From Rozella allomycis CSF55 (taxonomy: Eukaryota; Rozellomycota): 20,661 bases of DNA. Positions 9,004 to 15,854 of the stretch are shown in pieces (the first letter of the stretch is position 1; the number at the start of each line of letters is the position of its first letter). The position numbers and the translations under genes are program-made. The notes below the pieces were generated by a model. That model did not search any database, had not been told where the DNA came from, and saw only the letters and a program-made list of their open reading frames with translations. Location of the stretch: the NCBI GenBank assembly GCA_000442015.1, contig KE561297.1, forward strand, positions 1 to 20,661, in the 5' to 3' direction.

Positions 9004-9170
9004 TGGTATTGACTAAGCCACAATTTTTATCACCGACAAATAGAAAAACTTGCATTTATTTCTATTAATCAATGCAATTTGGACAGCGTGGACTCACGAG
9101 ACTACATTGGAAATAATGATTCATTGAGCGAAGAACATTAGCGCCCAATAAATAAATAAATTACCAAATT

Positions 9171-9381
9171 TACTTACCTACTCACTTACCGGTATACTTA
9201 CCGGTACTAACGGTAACTTACCGTATAGTAAATTTTACTTACCGGTAATCTCGGAACCCNGCGAAGAAGAATAAAGAGGAACACCCACTTAATTAATAAA
9301 ATTTACTTACTTACTCACTTACCGGTATACTTACCGGTACTTACGGTAACTTACCGTATAGTAAATTTTACTTACCGGTAA
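9171..9381. repeat. Second TTACCGGTAA cluster, present twice across a join
   Basis: Bases 9127-9259 and 9261-9393, on either side of the N at 9260, share the series CTTACCGGTATACTTACCGG...TTACCGTATAG...TTACCGGTAA, ending in TCGGAACCC. Each has the inverted pair TACGGTAA / TTACCGTA (9342-9349 and 9351-9358 in the second). Upstream parts of the two copies differ more than the palindrome part. The doubling may be an unmerged overlap, but the palindromes themselves are real. Function unknown. Confidence 0.65.
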
Positions 9382-9421
9382 TCTCGGAACCCTAGATTCA
9401 AAGGAATGTAAGCCATTAAAG

Positions 9422-9595
9422 TCAAATGCCACAGACCACAGTATTAGGGTCATTAAAGTAAAACCTTTTCAAGGTCCTATTCAACCCATTATTTTTAATT
9501 TTTTCAGCTAATTCAGGATTATTATTGTTTTTGGCGTCAAATATGGCAACTTTAAAAACATATTCAAAATCTTGAATTCTGGTATCAGTATCGGA
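9422..9595 (-). pseudogene. 3' coding piece of an unidentified minus-strand gene
   Basis: A 57-codon minus-strand frame ends at TGA 9422-9424. It reads like real protein: QDFEYVFKVAIFDAKNNNNP, then ELAEKIKNNGLNRTLKRFYF, then NDPNTVVCGI. Just inside its left limit is a possible 3' splice site (ACTGATACCAG). An AT-rich, intron-like stretch (about 9596-9664) lies upstream, and then comes the N at 9665, so the rest of the gene may lie on a missing contig. I do not recognise the family. It is either the last exon of a broken gene or a relic. Confidence 0.4.
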
Positions 9596-9666
9596 TTATC
9601 TTCTTTTAAAAACAAATTTTTTTTAAATATATCAACATTTTTTATTGATTAATTAAATTTTTAGNT

Positions 9667-9801
9667 CCAAGTGACTTATTCAATGAAGCTATTCGAGATG
9701 CTTTTCGAAACGGTCATGTAGAAGTTGTTAAACTTTTGCTTGCAGATCCTAGAGTGGACCCAGAAGCGTTGAATAATTAAGCTATCGGCGAGGCTTCTTA
9801 A
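9667..9801 (+). pseudogene. Ankyrin-repeat relic interrupted by stop codons
   Basis: Reading from just after the N, the frame gives SDLFNEAIRDAFRNGHVEVV and then KLLLADPRVDPEALNN before TAA (9778-9780). This is a clear ankyrin repeat of the 'A...GH.EVVKLLL.DPRVDP' type. The reading continues AIGEAS and stops again (9799-9801). In this repeat type the residue after NN is usually Y, so TAT to TAA is the simplest explanation of the first stop. The bases just before the N end in ATTTTTAG, like a 3' splice site, though that side is a different contig. Confidence 0.65.
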
Positions 9802-10446
9802 GAATGTTACTTATTTTATGAAACCATTTAAATTACTTTGATAATAAAAAAGCTTGTTTTAGAACAGAATGAAACTCAATAGTTGTATCATCCCGATGTT
9901 CTCAATATAGTTTTGTTATCCCCGATAACTGATAAATATAATCCGCCAAGTGGCAGATCTGTTTCTGTTGTCCAGTGTCCTGGTAGGTTATAGGTAATAG
10001 GTATGCCGTAGAAAAACTAATTAAAGGTCTCCGATGAAACCTTTGGCCTTCCTCTCTGCGATGACCGTTTTAGGCAAGATTATTAGTCCGAGTCGACTTC
10101 GTACGGCATGAAATTGTCACAAAGAGGACATTCTGCAAAGTCTTGGTGTTAAACAGGTCGTCTTTTTTCATGTGGTCATTTTGTGAAGCTCTAGGAATTA
10201 AAATATCAATAAAAACCATTTTATGTTTTGCAACATTTTATTTAAGAACCTTATAAATTTAGATTAGTATAAGACTATTCAATGAAACATTTCAGCACCG
10301 CTTTACGGTCTTTCTATTTTCATTACTGGTTACATTTTTTCTAGAGGCATGATCAATAATTGGCACCTTATCTCTCACTAAAAATAATTTGCAAATTTTT
10401 ATAATTAAACGCCACCTGAATGAAACCGTTAATTTTGTTTTCAAGT
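9802..10446. other. Intergenic, mostly non-coding
   Basis: No gene is supported. One minus-strand frame of 21 codons (10083-10148) reads AECPLCDNFMPYEVDSD and then two stops. CPLC with a following FMP looks like the first half of a C2H2/UBZ-type zinc finger, but the second half is absent, so I treat it as a relic. Confidence 0.35.
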
Positions 10447-10533
10447 ATGATCAGCAACATCATACACACTATTTCAGACTATACAGACACCTTCAAACAA
10501 TATTTGGCACCTGAAACAGTAAAAACGTTTTAG
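10447..10533 (+). CDS. Possible upstream ORF (28 codons)
   Basis: ATG 10447 to TAG 10533 encodes a 28-residue peptide (starts MISNIIHTISDYTDTFKQYL). It ends 19 bases before the start of the membrane-protein gene at 10553 and lies in its presumed leader. It may act as a uORF that lowers translation of that gene, or be chance; length alone does not decide. Confidence 0.2.
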   Translation: MISNIIHTISDYTDTFKQYLAPETVKTF

Positions 10534-10552
10534 ATCTAACACGTAGTTTCAC

Positions 10553-11032
10553 ATGCCATTTTCAAACTCCACTACCCTGGGTCAAAATTCAAATTTAGAA
10601 AGCAAAATATTAACAGATCTTAATATGGATTCAGAAAAGGCGCAGTATTTCGTTCAGGTCAAACCGCACTTGGACGATCACGGGCCATACTGCGTAGATG
10701 ACGAGATCCCATTGGAACCCGGTAGTATAGAAAATGAAACTTACAGAAACACAGAAAGTGAACACAGTCAAATGCAATCGCACACCATGGATTCAACTCT
10801 ATCATTGACTACTAGTGAATCGTCGCTGAATTCAGATATTTCCCAAGATTCATCATGTAAATATAAGCAAAAAAGAAGGAAGAGAAAAAAATTTCGCGTT
10901 CCAATAGTCCTAATATCACTTCTGTCAGCGGGCTCTGCAGTTGCATTTGCAGCGGGTATTATGGCGTTTAGATATTCAAGGAGGACAAGCAAGATTTATA
11001 ATTTTCAGGATTATCTGACGAACCTTGCGTAG
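10553..11032 (+). CDS. Hypothetical single-pass membrane protein
   Basis: This is a 159-residue protein of unknown family. Residues 1-100 are polar and rich in Ser, Thr, Glu and Asp, with no signal peptide. Residues 104-115 form a strongly basic run (KQKRRKRKKFR). Residues 116-139 are a clear transmembrane helix with small residues in its middle (SAGSAVAFAAG). A short tail of 20 residues begins YSRR. The layout suggests a tail-anchored or C-terminally anchored protein with a large cytosolic or nucleoplasmic part; the basic run next to the helix would favour its N-terminus on the cytosolic side. It is convergent with the secreted gene at 11122, with only about 90 bp between stops. AATAAA signals lie at 11095 and 11108. 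The start is the first ATG of the frame. Confidence 0.65.
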   Translation: MPFSNSTTLGQNSNLESKILTDLNMDSEKAQYFVQVKPHLDDHGPYCVDDEIPLEPGSIENETYRNTESEHSQMQSHTMDSTLSLTTSESSLNSDISQDSSCKYKQKRRKRKKFRVPIVLISLLSAGSAVAFAAGIMAFRYSRRTSKIYNFQDYLTNLA

Positions 11033-11094
11033 TTCAGTTTGGTGTTATATTATCACGATTTCTTGTCAGGATTGTTTTGATTGATCAATTTTGT

Positions 11095-11123
11095 AATAAA
11101 ATACTAGAATAAATCAATTTATT
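11095..11123. terminator. Convergent poly(A) signals
   Basis: On the plus strand, AATAAA occurs at 11095-11100 and 11108-11113 after the membrane-protein gene. On the minus strand, AATAAA (TTTATT at 11118-11123) overlaps the stop codon of the gene at 11122. The two genes share a very short 3' region. Confidence 0.55.
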
Positions 11124-12520
11124 ACTTTTTCACGCAATCAATGTGTGTCAAGTCTTGTGACAAATCGTCCAACTCTCTCCTCAACTGGTAAATCTCATTG
11201 ACCAAATCTCGATTATGCATCTTTAAAAGATCCACCGTACTTTCGTAAATTGCGAATTTTCGTTCATAAACTGTTTTGTATGCTGGATTTGACGAGTCTG
11301 TATTTAATTCGTTTAGTTCTTCTGAAATTCCAGTTTTAATATCATGCGAGACATCAATATTCTTGACACGATTTGATATTAAAGTTATTGGCGCATCATC
11401 GTCAAGCGATGAGCAAGTTCTCTGTTTGTAATCGCCACACTTATACCATTTCAATCTATTATCTGTAAGATTTAAAATATAATGCATAAACTCTTGAAAA
11501 ACCGGGTTGGTTGATTGCGATATGTAGTCCAAAATTCTTCCAATACACGGCTTCCTTTGTTCGTTAAGGAGCAACAACAATGCGCCCAACATTCTGTCGA
11601 ATGATTCTTCGGAACTAGGTAGTTCAAGATAGTCGAGCATAAAGAGGCCCAAATTATAGTATCGCTTAGAGAAGACTATTTTGAGATCGTCGACGACAAT
11701 TTGTGCACTCTCNGGGTAGTTCAAGATAGTCAAGCATAAAGAGACCCAAATTATAGTATCGCTTAGAAAAGACTATTTTGAGATCTTCGACGACAATTTT
11801 TGCACTCTCCTTGCTTTTCAGGATCCAAGGAATTAAAGGAATCAAATGTATCTCTTGTTCTCTATCCAGTAACGTTTCAATGTTCATTCTATTAAAGGGA
11901 CTTTGAAAAAAGTCGTATGGATTGTTTTCTTGTAGATAATTCACAATTCTTGTGTTAAACAAAAAATCAAGTTTATGCCAACGATTCGCAAAAAACACAG
12001 TCAAAAACAATGTAGAGTAGTCAATCTTGTTATGGGATTCAAAAAACTTTCCCATTGCGGGCTCTTCCTCCTCAAACGTTATCATATCAATTGCAATAGC
12101 AGTTTGAATTTTGGCATCATCAAACACATGACCATTCATTATAAAAAATTCTATCGAAGACCAATAGTTATTCAAAGTTTGAAAATACATATTCTTGATG
12201 CCATCAAAAAAGCGGCTAAATAAAGAGTTTCTTTCATCAGGACGAAGTTCTTCATAAATTTTTTTCAACTTGGGTTCTTTACTAGAATCTAAGAGTTCTC
12301 CTAGTAGTTGGTCAATTTTCTGCTCATTGGATATCGAAACTTCGTAGACATCAGCGGGATCGATTCTTTCATTTACTAAAACGGGATCTCCCTCTGCCGA
12401 AGATCCTGAAACTAAATTAGACTGTGCCGATAGAACCTCGGGAACAACACCGCCCACTTGTTCATTGTTTTGTAAAGACCCCAAAACCAAAAACACGAGG
12501 ATTAAGAAATACTGGTGCAT
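11122..12520 (-). CDS. Secreted protein with helical and coiled-coil regions (split by an assembly join)
   Basis: ATG at 12520 starts a signal peptide (MHQYFLILVFLVLGSLQ). The frame appears broken at the N at 11713, but bases 11618-11712 and 11715-11809 are two versions of the same 95-bp piece. Counting it once (97-base offset) gives one open frame of 433 residues ending at 11122, so the break is an artefact. After a polar segment (about 20-65), residues 66-330 are mainly amphipathic helices resembling an irregular alpha-solenoid, including RWHKLDFLFNTRIV and YYNLGLFMLDYL. Residues about 385-430 are a probable coiled coil (LLKMHNRDLVNEIYQLRREL). I recognise no family. It is the downstream-most of five minus-strand genes with leaders. 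AATAAA overlaps its stop. A distant likeness to the 14063-15628 product is possible. Confidence 0.7.
11618..11809. repeat. Duplicated 95-bp contig overlap around an N
   Basis: The pieces left and right of the N at 11713 align over about 95 bases with at least five substitutions (for example GTCGACG against TTCGACG). This fits two alleles of one locus whose contigs were joined but not merged. Confidence 0.8.
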
Positions 12521-12586
12521 CGAATTTAGATGTGGCTAAGACTTTCCCGGCTGATAACAAATCAAAGGACAATGACTTGGATATTT

Positions 12587-13101
12587 TTATTGCTTTCGAA
12601 ATTGTCTAAACTTTCTTTTCAATAGCTTTACAAAAGGATTGCAATAGGTTGGAGTTGACTTTTGTTCTGATTCTACATTAACGTTTTTGTTATTTGGTGA
12701 ATCTGGATTTTCAGGCACACAAGCATTATAGTTTCCAAGTTCATAGTTATCATCGATATTGGGACGACGCTTGTTGACAAATATGGACACATCGCCACTT
12801 GATGTTGCATCGGTTCCGTCGCTATCATAAAAACCAATACTTGGTGATCGTGTCACAATTTGAAATTCACATTGATTTAAATGCAAGGGCTTTTCTGTAT
12901 CTTCATGATCAAAGGAAGGATATTCTTCCACGGCTGAAAAGAACGTGCATAATTTAGATTCTGACGAAGACTCAATCATAATAGAAAGATCTGTCGCTGT
13001 TCTATTATTTAATTCGGAACTCGACACATTAAAAANTTTAAATCGGAACTCGACACATTAAAAATTGAATTTGTAACCAAGATATAGAATAGAAGTAGCA
13101 T
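12587..13101 (-). CDS. Small secreted protein, start recovered across an assembly join
   Basis: Left of the N at 13036 the frame has no ATG, reaching back only to GTG at 13027. About 24 bases (13011-13035 and 13041-13064) are duplicated around the N. With one copy removed (29-base offset), the frame continues upstream in phase to ATG at 13101. This adds a hydrophobic leader, MLLLFYILVTNSIFN, that looks like a signal peptide. The product is then 161 residues. It is rich in Ser, Asn, Asp and Glu, has four cysteines in the mature part and one NRT sequon, and ends in a basic amphipathic tail (KLLKRKFRQFRKQ). I recognise no family. It lies 66 bp from the start of the next gene downstream and about 64 bp from the stop of the gene upstream. 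Confidence 0.65.
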
Positions 13102-13165
13102 TTGGATAGTGGCTTTGCTGCCTGCTGACGGTATAAACTTGTCAAAAATACATTAAATGAGAAAT

Positions 13166-13957
13166 TTATTTATTGAGGTGACGAATTTTGCTCTTAACCG
13201 ACTTAGAAACCTTAGCCATCTTTTTCAAGGCCGATTTCAAAATAGATTTTTTATCTTTCTTCTGATCAACAATTGAATCAATATCAATTTTTGATTTTGT
13301 GATTAATGGGCTAGTAATGAAAAAGTTCGGTTTTTGATGTTCTATCGCTATTTCGTCGGTTTGTATGCACATTTCCTTCTTATGACTATTTTCCTCGGTC
13401 TGGACATCCGCGCATGTTCTTGATGGCTGATCCGTTTGAATGCCTTTGTTGACTTTTGTCTTTAGTTTCTTTATATTCACCTCTTTGTACTCGGGAATTC
13501 GGTAATTCATTGGGACATCAGGAATGTAGTCCCTGATTTTATCATCGCGTGGAATTTTAATATCCTGCGGAACATTCTTTTCTACCAATTCCAGACATCT
13601 ATTTATTCCGGACAAAATGTCTTCAGCTTGATTCATGAACAAATTGTCTTGAACTTTGATCAAGCTAGATAAAGAGATAGTGCCAGAAAGTTCATTTAGC
13701 ATCTCTTGGACCCTAGGGAACTGAACATGGTAACAACTTTCCTCTGCTTCTAAATACGCTTGTGACAAAGGATCGAAAGACTGTTGAACTTTCAAGGGAG
13801 CGTCTACTTTTTCTCTTTTTGCTTCTGAAGCTATCTTATAGTTGACATAGTCTGGATTCGGAATTATACATGCCAGCGTGAAGTTTACCAACTGGAAGAA
13901 AAAAAATACCCACATTGCGGTGGCGTAGTTTTTCATAAACCTCATACCCATGTCCAT
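13166..13957 (-). CDS. Secreted or leader-anchored protein with three LC8-type motifs
   Basis: The product has 263 residues from the first ATG at 13957. Four further Met codons (4-8 and 15) make the exact start uncertain. Residues 14-30 are a hydrophobic leader with a run of four Phe, ending FTLAC, fitting a signal peptide or short anchor. The next part (31-170) is helical and polar with no known domain. Residues 172-201 hold three evenly spaced Q-T motifs: GIQTD (172-176), DVQTE (184-188) and CIQTD (197-201). These match the core of dynein light chain LC8 binding sites ([TIV]-Q-[TV]-[DE]). The C-terminus (233-263) is strongly basic (KKDKKSILKSALKK). AATAAA overlaps the stop. No family is recognised; the motif function is an inference. 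Confidence 0.7.
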   Translation of the reverse strand: MDMGMRFMKNYATAMWVFFFFQLVNFTLACIIPNPDYVNYKIASEAKREKVDAPLKVQQSFDPLSQAYLEAEESCYHVQFPRVQEMLNELSGTISLSSLIKVQDNLFMNQAEDILSGINRCLELVEKNVPQDIKIPRDDKIRDYIPDVPMNYRIPEYKEVNIKKLKTKVNKGIQTDQPSRTCADVQTEENSHKKEMCIQTDEIAIEHQKPNFFITSPLITKSKIDIDSIVDQKKDKKSILKSALKKMAKVSKSVKSKIRHLNK

Positions 13958-14062
13958 GGAACAAACGTTAAGTAAATTAGGGGAATTAGAAGNAACGTAA
14001 ATTAGCCAGTCGGAATAGGGGGATTAGGGTTATTAAGATAAGATAACTTTTGAAATTAGCAT

Positions 14063-15628
14063 TTATTCAAATGAAGATAATGCAGAGTAGTAATCACTAT
14101 TAGAATCGGAATAATATTTTGTGCTGGTTTTGGATTTGTTAACTTTCATATTCAATATTTCATGAAATTTATCAGGAACTACAGAACTTTCTTTATATTG
14201 GTCCTCTTCAGAGCGCAAAGTTTTGGACTTTTCAGCTTCGAGGCACGGAATACAAATGTCTTTAACATTAATGAAAGGTCTTTTCATTTTTTTCCCCGTC
14301 CAATAATTTTGAAGAAATGCATCGAGCCTTTTAATTGAATGACTATTAAAATGTGATTCAAATATATTCTCTTGACTTAAATCGTTTACGATTTCGTGTA
14401 GTAGAGAAAAGGTATGAGATACCTCCAAAACAAAGGCAAGATCTTGAATTTGATTTAGTTGGATGATATTTTCTTCATGTCTCTTTTGAATTAATTTCTC
14501 AGCTTTCATTAAGTTAAATCTAAGCAATTCCACAAAAATGACAGTGTATTTTTCCAAGTATACTTCAAAAGCCCAGGGACGTTGAGCCATAACTATAAGA
14601 TGAACAATATACATTTGAGGGCGCGTGTGAGTATAATCCAAAATTCTTGTGAATGAGTCTTTATCATAAATAGAGTGACTTGCCATTTTCACCAAAACCG
14701 GCCAATATTTTTCTTCATCAATTAAATCAGCTACCAAAGACAATTTATGCCTTCTATATTTTACCAAACTATAGGCCAAATTTAAATTTCCGCTTCGAAA
14801 AATAGCTTTATACCAAAATTTCGGATCTGAGTAAACAAGATTAACAAAGATGGGCACTGATATGTTTATACTTGAAGACTCCAAGAAGAACTTTATACGT
14901 GGCTGTGTGGAAACTAGAACTTTCAAGGTTTGGAACATTTTCCTATGGATCAATTTATCACGCATTATCAAGGCTACTTTTACCTTGTCATCATCGACAT
15001 CAATGTCTTGTTTTTCGGCAGACGCTGGAGTTACTTTTTGAAAGGAAGCATTGATGTTATTTGATGCCCTATTATTTTTGGGGCGAATCCCGTAAATTGA
15101 TGACAAGTCCCTGTTGAGGTCCTTTCCTAGAAATAAATTGGCTAGTTTTAGAAGATTCAGTGAAATAACGTTTTCAACAATACTTGTAAAATTATCTTTT
15201 ACACGGAGCCTGATAAAGAAAAGTTTACTAGGTCGTAGCCCTATCACATGGTAAGCCTCGTCAAAAAGAAGAAAAGCTTTAAACTCTATCATCTTATTGT
15301 ATAAGATATCCAGAAGAACTTCATCAGTACTATTAAGAAATTTTTTAACGGGAAAATCGGCAATGGCATTACGAAGTTGGGTCTCGTTCACGATGTTAAC
15401 ATCTACCCAGCAAGCGATTAATAAATTTTGTTTTGGACTTAGCTTTCTTGGAAAAGTGAGATCTTTTGGCAGATGACCTTTGTTCGCCATCTTGGCACAT
15501 AGAGAAGGAGTCTTGACCAGGAGATTGTTGGCTTTATCAAACAAACCTCTTTTCAGGGAGTTCTCAAAATCCCGTTCTTGTTGGCAAAACACTAGCGAAA
15601 ATAACAGCAGCTGGAAAAAGAATTGCAT
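14063..15628 (-). CDS. Large secreted helical protein
   Basis: The frame is open upstream to about 15658, but the first ATG in it is at 15628 and opens with a clear signal peptide (MQFFFQLLLFSLVFCQQ), so I start there. The product has 521 residues. Most of residues 20-440 alternate short amphipathic helices, like an irregular alpha-solenoid or highly diverged ankyrin array (for example RSGNLNLAYSLVKYRRHKLS and RILDYTHTRPQ). Six N-glycosylation sequons are present (N81, N99, N146, N193, N255, N497), fitting passage through the ER. A CIPC motif lies at 459-462. The tail is rich in Ser, Tyr and Asp. AATAAA overlaps the stop codon. I recognise no family. The 214-bp upstream gap may include the last exon of the next gene. 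Confidence 0.7.
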   Translation of the reverse strand: MQFFFQLLLFSLVFCQQERDFENSLKRGLFDKANNLLVKTPSLCAKMANKGHLPKDLTFPRKLSPKQNLLIACWVDVNIVNETQLRNAIADFPVKKFLNSTDEVLLDILYNKMIEFKAFLLFDEAYHVIGLRPSKLFFIRLRVKDNFTSIVENVISLNLLKLANLFLGKDLNRDLSSIYGIRPKNNRASNNINASFQKVTPASAEKQDIDVDDDKVKVALIMRDKLIHRKMFQTLKVLVSTQPRIKFFLESSSINISVPIFVNLVYSDPKFWYKAIFRSGNLNLAYSLVKYRRHKLSLVADLIDEEKYWPVLVKMASHSIYDKDSFTRILDYTHTRPQMYIVHLIVMAQRPWAFEVYLEKYTVIFVELLRFNLMKAEKLIQKRHEENIIQLNQIQDLAFVLEVSHTFSLLHEIVNDLSQENIFESHFNSHSIKRLDAFLQNYWTGKKMKRPFINVKDICIPCLEAEKSKTLRSEEDQYKESSVVPDKFHEILNMKVNKSKTSTKYYSDSNSDYYSALSSFE

Positions 15629-15827
15629 GACACGTGGCTGGCACCCTGACCCATGCAATTGTTTAGCTGTATCGGCACAATCTCTGTGCCAAAGATACGA
15701 GCAAAGTATAAAGCTAAGAATAAAAGAGTATAAAATAATTAAAATTTATTTGAAATATGCTGCTGATCTAGTAAAACAATGTGTCTGAATCGCTCTCATT
15801 TATTGCCGATAGTCGTCTTTTACCATC

Positions 15828-15854
15828 CTAATAGTCCACTAATCAAACACTTAC
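15828..15854 (-). other. Candidate 27-nt intron near the end of the 15843-17075 gene
   Basis: The last codons read ...ATG followed by GTAAGT (from 15854), a perfect 5' splice site. Twenty-seven bases on, an AG (ending at 15828) would join in phase to an open stretch encoding DGKRRLSAINESDSDTLFY and a TAG at 15768-15770, with AATAAA 18 bases later. If unspliced, the protein ends only three residues after that ATG. Very short introns are known in several compact eukaryote genomes. Without RNA data this remains a proposal. Confidence 0.4.

Noticed and set aside
8948-9381. CRISPR-like array
   Set aside because: The units are palindromic and unevenly spaced, lack unique spacers of constant length, and lie in a eukaryotic context.
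11975-12609. Plus-strand frames opposite the secreted gene
   Set aside because: They are antisense to a longer frame that has a signal peptide and coiled coil.
14010-14035. Telomere-like TTAGGG
   Set aside because: Only a single TTAGGG occurs, with no tandem array.
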